This document shows, piece after piece, positions 1-7,738 of a stretch of 44,596 nt of DNA. This DNA comes from an uncultured Oscillospiraceae bacterium. GTDB taxonomy: Bacteria > Bacillota > Clostridia > Oscillospirales > Ruminococcaceae. The stretch is taken from the NCBI GenBank assembly GCA_934446455.1, contig CAKSEE010000019.1, forward strand, positions 1-44,596. Reading direction: 5' to 3'. Position numbers and translations under genes: made by a program. Below the pieces are notes generated by a model that saw only the letters and a program-made list of their open reading frames with translations, did no database searches and was not told the DNA's origin. Every line of letters begins with the position of its first letter. Within the stretch, counting starts at the first letter, position 1.

Positions 1-89
1 GGAGAATCGACAAGGTAAATGTTAATTCGTTTGTTTCGTATTGTTCAATTTTCAAGGAACTTTCTGTCACCCTTTCGAGCGACTTTATT
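1..89 (-). other. Probable 16S rRNA operon leader (rrn lies off the left edge)
   Basis: Read on the minus strand, positions 60 to 1 contain CCTTGAAAATTGAACAATAC followed by an ACAAACGAATTAACATTTAC stretch. This resembles the transcribed leader that precedes 16S genes in many Firmicutes. It lies directly downstream of three strong minus-strand promoters. The 16S gene itself is not in the window, so this is inference from sequence style and context. Confidence 0.6.
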
Positions 90-118
90 ATTATATCACA
101 TCTCAGCAGATTTGTCAA
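90..118 (-). promoter_or_regulatory. rrn promoter, proximal (TTGACA-N17-TATAAT)
   Basis: On the minus strand there is a perfect -35 TTGACA (118-113), a 17-base spacer and a perfect -10 TATAAT (95-90) with an extended TGA. A-tracts just upstream (about 119-160) look like an UP element. The initially transcribed sequence contains GCTCGAAAGG, which also follows the middle promoter. Confidence 0.85.
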
Positions 119-192
119 GAGTTTTTTTGATTTTTTTCAAAAAACTTTTTTCAACCGCCTCGCGTGATCGCTGCCTTTCGAGCAGCTTATAT

Positions 193-221
193 ATTGTATC
201 ACTTTCTTCCGATTTTGTCAA
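193..221 (-). promoter_or_regulatory. rrn promoter, middle (TTGACA-N17-TACAAT)
   Basis: The minus strand has TTGACA (221-216), a 17-base spacer and TACAAT (198-193), preceded by the same GTGA extended -10 seen at the other two promoters. A-rich DNA lies upstream and GCTCGAAAGG lies downstream (about 182-173). Confidence 0.82.
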
Positions 222-333
222 GGGGTTTTTCAAACTTTTTTTGAAATTTTCTTGACTTTCTCTTGTGATACATGCCCTTTCAAACGAATCTGTCCGCCGC
301 TTCAGCGTTGTTCCGTTTCCCTAAGGCTTTGTT

Positions 334-362
334 ATTATATCACCATTTTCGCGCTTTGTCAA
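334..362 (-). promoter_or_regulatory. rrn promoter, distal (TTGACA-N17-TATAAT)
   Basis: The minus strand has TTGACA (362-357), a 17-base spacer ending GGTGA and TATAAT (339-334), with A-tracts upstream. It is the third member of the tandem set aimed at the rRNA leader at the left edge. Confidence 0.82.
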
Positions 363-482
363 CAGTTTTTTCAAAACTTTTTTATTTATGTTCATTTTAT
401 ATACTGCAAGCGCTTTTTCCACGCCCTATGAGGACATTTTGCACAAAAGCCTGCTTATTATTCCACAAAACGGCATTATTGT

Positions 483-511
483 TTGACAGCCGCGTTTTAT
501 TATGTTACAAT
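483..511 (+). promoter_or_regulatory. Promoter of the MATE gene
   Basis: TTGACA (483-488), a 17-base spacer and TACAAT (506-511) lie 37 bases before the MATE start codon, with an AAAGGA ribosome site at 531. Confidence 0.8.
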
Positions 512-547
512 GATTCCTGTATTATTAAATAAAGGACGTGCAGAACA

Positions 548-1906
548 ATGGAAACAACAAAAGAAAACAAGCTTGGCACAATGCCGATAAAGCGGCTCGT
601 CATCACTATGGCGCTTCCCCTCATCGTGTCAAACCTCGTGCAGGCTCTCTATAATATAGTAGACAGCGTTTTTGTCGCACGGATAAGCGAGGACGCGACC
701 AAGGCCCTCTCGCTTGCCTTCCCCGTGCAGATGCTGATGATCGCTATAGCCGTGGGCACGGGCGTCGGCATGAGCAGCCTCATGTCCCGCAAGCTCGGCG
801 AAAAGGACTTTGTCGCCGCCGAAACCGCCGCGAATCAGGGCTTCTTCCTTGCCGCGTGCAGCTATGCCGCGTTCCTCATCTTCGGGCTTTTCTTTTCGGA
901 GGTGTTTTTCTCCTCCGTGACCGATAATGCGGAAATCTGCAAAATGGGCGCGGATTATCTGCGGACCGTCACCTGCTTCAGCTTCGGGCTTTTTGTGCAG
1001 ATCAACTGCGAGCGCATAATGCAGGGGACGGGCAGCGCCTCGTGGAGCATGATAACGCAGCTTGTTGGCGCCGTTATCAACATCATTCTTGACCCGATAC
1101 TGATTTTCGGCTGGCTTGGTCTGCCCGAAATGGGCGTTGCGGGCGCGGCTGCGGCAACCGTTATCGGGCAGATTCTCGCAGCGGTATTCGCCTGCATGAT
1201 CATCATGTTCAGGGTAAAGGAAGTCCGCATCAGCTTTCGCAGAATGAAGCCCCACGGCGCAATGATACTCAACATCTACTCCGTCGGGCTGCCCTCTATC
1301 GTCATGCAGGCGCTCAATTCCGTTATCCTTACTATAGTAAACGCCCTGCTTATGCCCGTGTCCGAGGTCGGCGTGTGGATTCTCGGCGTTTACTTCAAGG
1401 TGCAGAGCTTTGTGTTCATGCCCGTATTCGGGCTTAATAATGGCATTATCCCGATAATCGCCTACAACTACGGCGCGCGGCGCAGAAAAAGGATAATGCA
1501 GACCTCCGCTTTCGGGCTTGCCATAGCGCTCGGGGTTATGGCTCTTGGCACGGCTGCGCTATGTATTTTCCCGCATCCGGTGCTTAAGCTCTTTAACCCC
1601 ACGCCCGAAACCGCCGACGCTGCAAGCCGCGCGTTCAGGATAATCGCCTCGAGCTTTGTGTTCAGCGGCGTATCTATCGTGTTCAGCGCCGTATTTCAAG
1701 CGCTCGGCAGGGGCTTTTCGGGGCTGCTGATAAGCGCCATAAGACAGGCGCTGGTGCTTCTGCCGGCAATAATAATCCTGCTTAACACGCTCGGTGCGCA
1801 GCAGGTGTGGTACGCCTACCCGATAGCCGAGATAGTCGCCTGCATTCTCTCCGTTCTGATTATGCTTCGCATTTACCGCCGCCAGATAGCGGATATTCCC
1901 GAATAA
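548..1906 (+). CDS. MATE family efflux transporter
   Basis: This 452-residue polytopic membrane protein belongs to the MATE (multidrug and toxic compound extrusion) family, which exports cationic compounds in exchange for Na+ or H+. Length and architecture fit: about twelve hydrophobic segments, with the family start pattern P-I-K-R-L-V-I-T-M-A-L-P and Q-A-L-Y-N-I-V-D-S in the first 45 residues, and the second half opening with V-G-L-P-S near residue 245. The start follows AAAGGACG by nine bases and sits behind its own SigA promoter. It is a single-gene unit, closed by a hairpin shared with the convergent gene at 1955. The substrate cannot be told from sequence, and no regulator is adjacent. 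Confidence 0.93.
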   Translation: METTKENKLGTMPIKRLVITMALPLIVSNLVQALYNIVDSVFVARISEDATKALSLAFPVQMLMIAIAVGTGVGMSSLMSRKLGEKDFVAAETAANQGFFLAACSYAAFLIFGLFFSEVFFSSVTDNAEICKMGADYLRTVTCFSFGLFVQINCERIMQGTGSASWSMITQLVGAVINIILDPILIFGWLGLPEMGVAGAAAATVIGQILAAVFACMIIMFRVKEVRISFRRMKPHGAMILNIYSVGLPSIVMQALNSVILTIVNALLMPVSEVGVWILGVYFKVQSFVFMPVFGLNNGIIPIIAYNYGARRRKRIMQTSAFGLAIALGVMALGTAALCIFPHPVLKLFNPTPETADAASRAFRIIASSFVFSGVSIVFSAVFQALGRGFSGLLISAIRQALVLLPAIIILLNTLGAQQVWYAYPIAEIVACILSVLIMLRIYRRQIADIPE

Positions 1907-1914
1907 CCGACCGC

Positions 1915-1958
1915 AAAACGCCCCGCTTTCCACACGGAAAAGCGGGGCGTATTTTTAT
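1915..1958. terminator. Bidirectional intrinsic terminator
   Basis: The inverted repeat ACGCCCCGCTTTC / GGAAAAGCGGGGCGT (1918-1950) is followed by ATTTTTATTT on the plus strand and by TTTTG on the minus strand. It serves the MATE gene and the convergent operon ending at 1955. Confidence 0.85.
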
Positions 1959-2908
1959 TTGTGCAGCCGTTTTATCATCTTGAAAAGCACGTTGTTCTGC
2001 ATAACAAGCGGACTTTTGTGCGCAAAGAATATAATGCCGTCTGCGGGCGCCTTTATCTCGCTAATTACCGTCCCCTCATACGGGTGGATTATCTGCGCGA
2101 GAAGCTCTCCGTGCTCCACCTCGTCGCCTGCGGACCTTACAGGGCGGTATATTCCCGCCGCGCCGCACATAATGCTCAGCATATCGTCCTCGCTGATAAT
2201 GCTGCCCATGTAACCGCCGTGGCACCTGTAGCGTATCATGCCCATGCGCGACAGAAAGCGCAGCACCGCGCCCACGCCAAGCTGCGCGGAGCCCTCGTCG
2301 ATGTCCTCCGTAGCGTTTGTGTAGACTGAAAACGCAGACGTGCCGCTTAGCTGCCAGTTATAGTTGAGCGTTGTCTGGTCGAGAGAGGATGGCGTTCTTA
2401 TCACCACATACGGCAGCCCGAAAAGGTTTGCAAGCGAGGTGTTCTCCGTATCCGTTTTCATCATACGCACGTGCGGAATAAACACGCCCGGGATATAAAA
2501 GCTTGCAAACTGCACGCCGTAGCGGTATTTCTTTATTTCAGAGAAAACCCCCGCCGCAATGCGCTCGGTGGTTTCGCCGTCCGCGCTGCCGGGAAAGCTG
2601 CGGTTAAGGTCGGTGTTGTCAAGACACCAGAAGCGCTTTGAGATATTCGTGCTGTAGCTGTTGAGCGACGGTATCACGAGTATCTCGCAGTCGTGAGCCA
2701 TCTCGCCGCGCCTTTCAAGCTCCGCAAGCTCGCGTATGAGCCTTGCGCACATATAGAGCTGCTGTATCTCGTTGCCGCGCAGCGAGCCTATTATGCAGCA
2801 GGTCTTGCCGCTCTCCGCGCCGCGCTCTCCGCTGCCGAAGCGGTAGCCCGTCACGCGGAAGTCGTCCCTGTAGGGCGACGAGAAGCTGTAGATCGTATCC
2901 TTTTTCAT
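1955..2908 (-). CDS. Succinylglutamate desuccinylase/aspartoacylase-like protein, zinc site altered
   Basis: This 317-residue protein has the fold signature of the AstE/AspA branch of the M14 carboxypeptidase clan. The DLNRSFPG stretch near residue 100 matches the family N-R-x-F-P-G motif, and the C-terminus (about 245-315) is a beta-rich domain with a biotinyl-like E-I-K-A-P-A-D-G-I. The usual first zinc motif G-x-H-G-x-E is here G-S-L-R-G-N-E (about residues 41-47), and the D-L-H region reads V-Q-F. Two expected zinc histidines are therefore missing, and activity may be lost or changed. It is the last gene of the operon that starts at 9049, eleven bases after the NYN gene. The start follows GGAGG. 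The family call is firm; the reaction is unknown. Confidence 0.72.
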   Translation of the reverse strand: MKKDTIYSFSSPYRDDFRVTGYRFGSGERGAESGKTCCIIGSLRGNEIQQLYMCARLIRELAELERRGEMAHDCEILVIPSLNSYSTNISKRFWCLDNTDLNRSFPGSADGETTERIAAGVFSEIKKYRYGVQFASFYIPGVFIPHVRMMKTDTENTSLANLFGLPYVVIRTPSSLDQTTLNYNWQLSGTSAFSVYTNATEDIDEGSAQLGVGAVLRFLSRMGMIRYRCHGGYMGSIISEDDMLSIMCGAAGIYRPVRSAGDEVEHGELLAQIIHPYEGTVISEIKAPADGIIFFAHKSPLVMQNNVLFKMIKRLHK

Positions 2909-2919
2909 GCGCGCCTCCG

Positions 2920-5121
2920 TTACTCGGCGTCAACGGGCTTTATGTGGTAGCGGTCGGCCTTTACGCCGTCAATGGCGTTCACAAAATCAGTAAACTTCGC
3001 AAAGCCGTAGTCCGTAAAGTCGAAGCCATCAAAGCGGCTCTTAAGCTTGCTGCTGAGCGCTCTCACGCTCCTGCTGCCCTCCGCGCGTGCAAATTCGTTT
3101 ACAAAGCGCTCTATCTCCTCTGTACGCTGCGCGAACTCCTCGTCGATTGCAAGCGCGCTGCCCTTTACGCTCACGCCTTTAATCTCGCCGAGAAGATTCT
3201 TTACCGAACCGAAGCCGAGCTCCTTAAGCCAGCCCTTGCCGTAGCGCTCGGACATCAGCGTGCCAAGTCCCGAAAGGGTCGGGCGCTCCTCAGAAGCGGC
3301 GTAGTGCAGTATCTCGCGCTTTACCGCGTTTATCTCCGCCTTTTCCGCGGGCTGCGCTGTCGGCTCGCCTTCCGCCTCCTGAGGCTTTACGGGCTGCTCG
3401 TCTGCGGGCGCTTCCTGCGCGGGCGCGTCGGACTCGGGAGCCTGCGGCTCGTGCTGCTCATGCTGCGCGTGCTTTTCGCCGCGTCTGTGACGTCTGCGGC
3501 TCTTCTGCGCAGGTTCGGCGGCGTTCTCGCCATCGTTCTGTTCGCCCTGTTGAACGGGCTCCTTAACTACAGCTTCCACAGTGGAAACGTTCTGTGCAAC
3601 AGCGTTCTGTTCAGCAGCGTCCTGTGCAGCAGGAGCGTCCTGTGCGGCAGACGCGTTATCTTCGGGAGCAGCGCTCTCCGTTTCAGCGACTGCGGGCTGC
3701 GCGGGCTTTTCAGCCTCCGTTTCACGCTTCACTTCTGCGGGCTGCGAGAAATCCCACTCCGCATACTTGGCGTCCGTCAGGAAAACGTGATTCCTGCGAA
3801 CGCGGATATCCTTCATCTGCGCCAGCAGCGACTTTATATCCTCCGCGCCGAGCGCCGCAAGGTATCCCTTGCCGAATCTCGCCATAAGCTCATTGTTGAG
3901 CTGCCCGAGATTGCCGCCGTCGGGCATATTCTCCGCCGCATATCTCATGACAAGCTCCTCCGCCGCAGAAAGCACGGGCTTCTCCTTGAGCGTATCATCA
4001 ATAACTACGGCAGGCGCGGGCGTTGTGGGCTCGGGCTTTGCGGGGACAGCGCGTTCTGCGGGAACAGCCTGTTCCGTGGAGACAGTGCGTCCTGCGTGGG
4101 CTGTGCGTTCCGCATGAACGTCCTTTGCCGCGGGCGCCTCGCGAATAACAGCGGGCGGCGTCTTTGTCGCCACCGCAGGCAAAGTCGTCTGCGGAGCGTT
4201 TCCGCCCTCCGCCTTATAGCCCGCGGGCGCAATGTCCGTCCCGTTCCTGGTAAAGCCGTCCAGCCTGTCAATAAACTTTGCAAAGCGCTTGGAACCGAAG
4301 CGCGAATAGTCTATCTTGCCGTAAACCGACATAAGGTAGCTTTCAAGCTTCATCATGTTGTCGCGCTCGGGACGGTTCTTTTCAAAATACTCCGCAATGG
4401 TGTCCGCTATATCGCGCTCTGTCGGCTCGCCCGTGCGCACAGAGGGCGCAGGCGCGCGCTCCTCGCGTTTTTTGCGCAGGGTCACGAACGTGTTGTTGCG
4501 GCGCAGCTCACGGAAGCTGTCGATAAAGCTTGAAAAGCGCTTGTAGCCCATTTCGTCAAAGTTAATGTTGCCGAAACGCGATGTGAGCACCGCAAAGATT
4601 TTCGCGAGGTCAAGCCGCTCGTTGCGGTTTTCCGTCACGAAATCAAGGACCGCCTTTCTTATGGTCGGCTCGTCCGCCATACCCTGATTCTCGCAAACCT
4701 GGTTAAGGTAGCAGAAATACGAGCAGCTTGCGGTGAACGCGCGCGGGGTCTTTACCTCGCCTATGCCCACAACAAGCATTCCCGATTCGCGCAGGCGTAT
4801 GGCAAGGCGCGTAAAGTCGCTGTCGCTCGTTACAAGCACAAAGCCGTCCACCTTGCCCGTGTAAAGAATATCCATAGCGTCTATTATCATGGAGAAGTCC
4901 GTAGCGTTCTTCCCTGCGACATAGCAGGTCTGCTGCACGGGCATTATCGAATAATTCACAGCGGGGCTGTGCCAGCCGTTGCCGCCCTTTTCCCAGTCGC
5001 CGTAAACACGCTTGTAGGTGGGGGTGCCGTACTTCACGACCTCCTGCATAATAAACTGTGCATACTTCGCGGATACGTTATCGCTGTCGATAAGCACCGC
5101 GAGTCTTCTTTCGTCTGACAT
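2920..5121 (-). CDS. NYN/LabA-like PIN nuclease with five OST-HTH (LOTUS)-like repeats
   Basis: This 733-residue protein carries an N-terminal NYN domain (about 5-125) of the LabA-like PIN nuclease type. The acidic residues expected of a metal-dependent RNase are visible in L-I-D-S-D-N (10-15), N-A-T-D-F (72-76) and T-S-D-S-D-F (98-103). I count five OST-HTH/LOTUS-like units, at about 153-217, 236-298, 386-450, 597-660 and 668-730. Each has a winged-helix pattern ending in F-G/Y-G-x-x-x-x-F/L plus a short hydrophobic helix. Ala/Pro/Glu-rich linkers separate them, and residues 541-549 (SRRRHRRGE) are strongly basic. Known LOTUS domains bind RNA (G-rich RNA and G-quadruplexes) or helicases, so an RNA-directed nuclease is likely. 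It sits nine bases after the Nudix gene. Confidence 0.85.
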   Translation of the reverse strand: MSDERRLAVLIDSDNVSAKYAQFIMQEVVKYGTPTYKRVYGDWEKGGNGWHSPAVNYSIMPVQQTCYVAGKNATDFSMIIDAMDILYTGKVDGFVLVTSDSDFTRLAIRLRESGMLVVGIGEVKTPRAFTASCSYFCYLNQVCENQGMADEPTIRKAVLDFVTENRNERLDLAKIFAVLTSRFGNINFDEMGYKRFSSFIDSFRELRRNNTFVTLRKKREERAPAPSVRTGEPTERDIADTIAEYFEKNRPERDNMMKLESYLMSVYGKIDYSRFGSKRFAKFIDRLDGFTRNGTDIAPAGYKAEGGNAPQTTLPAVATKTPPAVIREAPAAKDVHAERTAHAGRTVSTEQAVPAERAVPAKPEPTTPAPAVVIDDTLKEKPVLSAAEELVMRYAAENMPDGGNLGQLNNELMARFGKGYLAALGAEDIKSLLAQMKDIRVRRNHVFLTDAKYAEWDFSQPAEVKRETEAEKPAQPAVAETESAAPEDNASAAQDAPAAQDAAEQNAVAQNVSTVEAVVKEPVQQGEQNDGENAAEPAQKSRRRHRRGEKHAQHEQHEPQAPESDAPAQEAPADEQPVKPQEAEGEPTAQPAEKAEINAVKREILHYAASEERPTLSGLGTLMSERYGKGWLKELGFGSVKNLLGEIKGVSVKGSALAIDEEFAQRTEEIERFVNEFARAEGSRSVRALSSKLKSRFDGFDFTDYGFAKFTDFVNAIDGVKADRYHIKPVDAE

Positions 5122-5130
5122 TTTTACCTC

Positions 5131-5649
5131 TTAATCCCGAATAGCCCCGTACTGGCCGTTCGTGTCGAATATCATGCTGATAAAACTCTCAAAATAGGGA
5201 ATAAACCGCCCCTCGCGTATAAGCGCGAGTATCTCCGCACGGCTCGCCCACCTTACCGCCTGCACTTCCTCATATTGCAGGGAGAGCGCTGCGGCGTCGG
5301 CGTTTTTTGTTACAACAAACCAGTCGTCAAAGCCCTTGTCAAAGCTCATGGAAAACTTCGCGCGCACGCCCGACAGGTCTATGTCAAGCCCTATCTCCTC
5401 TTTTGTTTCGCGCATTGCCGCCTGCGCCGCCGTTTCGCCCGCAAGCGCGCTGCCGCCCGCGCTCACGTCCCAGAGATTCGGCCAGCCGTGCTTGAACGCC
5501 TGCCGCTGCTGTATGAGCATCTCGCCCTTGTCGTTAAACACGCATACATGGACTACGATGTGCAGCCCGCCCTCGGGCAGTCTCTCGCCGCGGACGGCGG
5601 TTCTTCCCGTTTTGGCGCGGTTTTCGTCGTAAACGTCCCAAAGTTCCAT
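5131..5649 (-). CDS. Nudix hydrolase, IPP isomerase-like subgroup
   Basis: This 172-residue protein has a clear Nudix box in G-G-S-A-L-A-G-E ... R-E-T-K-E-E-I-G-L (about 65-88), with the REXXEE core that binds Mg2+. The N-terminus (E-L-W-D-V-Y-D-E-N) and the H-G-W-P-N-L-W-D-V-S-A segment match the YfcD/isopentenyl-diphosphate-isomerase-like Nudix group, which hydrolyses nucleotide or other diphosphate substrates. True IPP isomerase is less likely because the protein is short. It lies between thyA and the NYN gene with gaps of 11 and 9 bases. The start follows GGAGG. A role in nucleotide-pool cleaning would fit the thyA neighbour, but that is inference. Confidence 0.85.
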   Translation of the reverse strand: MELWDVYDENRAKTGRTAVRGERLPEGGLHIVVHVCVFNDKGEMLIQQRQAFKHGWPNLWDVSAGGSALAGETAAQAAMRETKEEIGLDIDLSGVRAKFSMSFDKGFDDWFVVTKNADAAALSLQYEEVQAVRWASRAEILALIREGRFIPYFESFISMIFDTNGQYGAIRD

Positions 5650-5660
5650 ACATCCTCCTG

Positions 5661-6488
5661 TCAGATAGCCACAGGTATCTTGTCGGTGAACTCATGATAT
5701 CTGTAATCTACCGCCGTAAAGCTGTTTTTCGTAAACTTGTAGAAGTCCGTGATATCCTCCACCTGCATTTCGGGCGCAGGATAAGGCTTCTTCTCGATAA
5801 GGCGCCTTACCGCGTCAACATGGCGGTCGTAGATGTGCGCGTCCGCAATAACGTGCACAAGCTCGCCTGCCTCAAGCCCGCTCGCCTTTGCGAACATTAT
5901 GAGCAGCGCCGCGTACTGGCACACGTTCCAGTTGTTCGCAGTCAGCATATCCTGCGAACGCTGGTTCAGTATGGCGTTGAGCTTCCTGCCGCTCACGTTG
6001 AACGTCATGGAGTACGCGCAGGGCGCAAGCTGCATTTCATTAAGATCCGCGAAGTTATAGGTGCTTGTGAGTATCCTGCGGGAAGCGGGGTTGTTCTTAA
6101 GGTCGTACAGCACCCTGTCCACCTGGTCGAACTCCCCCTCGGGGTACTTGTGCTTTATACCGAGCTGGTAGCCGTAAGCCTTGCCTATCGTGCCGTTCTC
6201 GTCCGCCCACGCGTCCCATATATGGCTTGAAAGCTCCGCCACGCGGTTGGACTTCTTCTGGTATATCCACAGTATCTCGTCTATTGCGGAGCGGTAGTAT
6301 ATGCGGCGCAGGGTCATTATCGGGAACTCGCGCGCCAAATCGTAGCGGTTTACTATGCAGAATCGCTTTATGGTGTGCGCGGGCGTTCCGTCCTCCCAGC
6401 GCGCGCGGACGTTCCGCTCCTCGTCGGACGTGCCGTTTTCAAGGATATCGCGGCAGTTGCTTATGAATATCTCGTCTGCAAGGCTCAT
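5661..6488 (-). CDS. thyA: Thymidylate synthase
   Basis: This 275-residue enzyme makes dTMP from dUMP using methylene-tetrahydrofolate. The nucleophilic cysteine is C157 in L-A-P-C-A-Y-S; dUMP contacts are QRSQD (176-180) and the asparagine in NNWN (185-188), which selects uracil over cytosine. The usual histidine after the catalytic cysteine is alanine, and overall it differs clearly from the Escherichia coli type, so it belongs to a divergent subgroup. It is preceded at 32 bases by an unrelated gene and followed at 11 bases by a Nudix hydrolase. No dihydrofolate reductase is adjacent, which is unusual for a classical ThyA that yields dihydrofolate. The start follows a purine-rich AAGAAAGAGAG stretch. 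Confidence 0.9.
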   Translation of the reverse strand: MSLADEIFISNCRDILENGTSDEERNVRARWEDGTPAHTIKRFCIVNRYDLAREFPIMTLRRIYYRSAIDEILWIYQKKSNRVAELSSHIWDAWADENGTIGKAYGYQLGIKHKYPEGEFDQVDRVLYDLKNNPASRRILTSTYNFADLNEMQLAPCAYSMTFNVSGRKLNAILNQRSQDMLTANNWNVCQYAALLIMFAKASGLEAGELVHVIADAHIYDRHVDAVRRLIEKKPYPAPEMQVEDITDFYKFTKNSFTAVDYRYHEFTDKIPVAI

Positions 6489-6520
6489 TTGCGGCTCTCT
6501 CTTTCTTTTTGTTTGCGGCG

Positions 6521-7720
6521 TCAGTCAAGCTTTCCGAATACAGCCGAGGTCGAGAAGTCGATATCCTCGAACTTTATCGGCTCAAAATCGGAGAATCCCG
6601 CCGTTTCGCACATGGTGTACAGCTTTACGTTCCTGCTGTCGGCATACGCCTTAACGCCTGCAAGCAGCGCCTTTGCCTTCGCGGGGAAGTCCGCCGTACC
6701 ATCGACTTTTCTTCCCACGCCGCATTCGTCGTATTCAGACCTGAAAATCCCGTCGAAGCCGTAGTAGTATATCTCCGAAAAGCCCATGTGCAGCGCAAGC
6801 TGCGTCATCTCATAGAGAGGCATAAGGCGCGCGGTGTCCCAGCGCGAGAGGACGTCGGAGAACGAAGGCAGCCCCTCGACGATACCGCCCGACAAATGCG
6901 CGATGTAGGTCGGCTTCTTTTTGAATTTGTCCTCGAATACCGTAACGTCGCCGTTTACGAAGCACTCCATGCCCTCTATGTACTTGCCGTTGCCGAGGTA
7001 GTAAGCAGGGCTTGTCAGCAGGTACCAGCTCGGGCGCTGCGGCGTGCGCGTAAAGAAGTCGCATATCCCGTTTGCGGCAAAGGTACGCTCATTAAAGAGC
7101 GTGTTCAGAACATCGAGCCTTGCGCTCTTGCTGCCGATGATAAAGCAGCGCGAGCCGTTCATCTTCCCCGCGTATGCGGCAAGCTGTGCGGAGGTCACCG
7201 CGGCCGCAGCGGCGCTCTTCTTGGCGTCGGAAGCCAGAGCCTTTTCAGCCTTGCTGTCGCCGAGCGAGCCCTTGAGACCCGAGCCGTCGGGGTCGTTCAT
7301 CTGGCAGTAGTCGCGCTTTGCGTAGCCGTACTTCGCTTCAAGCGCACGCGCGGTTTCCTGCGAAATGCCCACTACGCCCGCCATCGCCGCAAGCTTCTGC
7401 TCTACCGCGGTGTAGGGCTGTAAAATAAGCGCGTAGAACGCAGCGTTCTTTCCGCGAAGCTCGTCGATAAAGCGTATATCCTTGTCGGGGTCAACCTCGT
7501 ACTCGTTGGTGCATACCCTGAAAGCTACCTCGGGAACGCGCACACCCTTTTTGCGCAGAGCGTCCACGGTTTTCATCAGCAGGTCGTATTCCGCGCCGCC
7601 GCCGATGATAACGAGCTTTCTCTGCCCGATGACCTCGATGTTCTTTATGATATGGCTCTTGTAGGCGGAAGTCTTGCCGCCCGCTACCATGCTGTTTGCC
7701 AGATACTCTGAATATTCCAT
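6521..7720 (-). CDS. Rossmann-like protein resembling DUF115/MptE-type enzymes
   Basis: The function of this 399-residue soluble protein is not recognised with confidence. An N-terminal Rossmann-like segment K-L-V-I-I-G-G-G (about 35-42) is followed by an Ala-rich linker (about 155-180). The C-terminal half contains S-C-x-F-I-I-G-S-K-S-A and Y-Y-Y-G-F-D-G-I-F, a layout like the DUF115/6-hydroxymethylpterin pyrophosphokinase MptE-like family, some members of which take part in surface glycan or flagellin modification. No signal peptide or membrane segment is evident. It is the second gene of the six-gene operon, 18 bases after the lipoprotein gene and 32 before thyA. The MptE resemblance is weak and from memory; a pterin link to thyA is only suggestive. 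Confidence 0.5.
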   Translation of the reverse strand: MEYSEYLANSMVAGGKTSAYKSHIIKNIEVIGQRKLVIIGGGAEYDLLMKTVDALRKKGVRVPEVAFRVCTNEYEVDPDKDIRFIDELRGKNAAFYALILQPYTAVEQKLAAMAGVVGISQETARALEAKYGYAKRDYCQMNDPDGSGLKGSLGDSKAEKALASDAKKSAAAAAVTSAQLAAYAGKMNGSRCFIIGSKSARLDVLNTLFNERTFAANGICDFFTRTPQRPSWYLLTSPAYYLGNGKYIEGMECFVNGDVTVFEDKFKKKPTYIAHLSGGIVEGLPSFSDVLSRWDTARLMPLYEMTQLALHMGFSEIYYYGFDGIFRSEYDECGVGRKVDGTADFPAKAKALLAGVKAYADSRNVKLYTMCETAGFSDFEPIKFEDIDFSTSAVFGKLD

Positions 7721-7738
7721 ATCCGTTACCCCCTGTGC

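Noticed and set aside
19..532. Two short plus-strand open frames in the promoter region at the left edge
   Set aside because: They run through the minus-strand rrn promoters, are T-rich and have no ribosome sites.
2743..4533. Long open frame of about 596 codons on the plus strand opposite the NYN gene
   Set aside because: It lacks a ribosome site and its composition is Arg/Ala/Leu-rich. It is the antisense shadow of a GC-rich gene.
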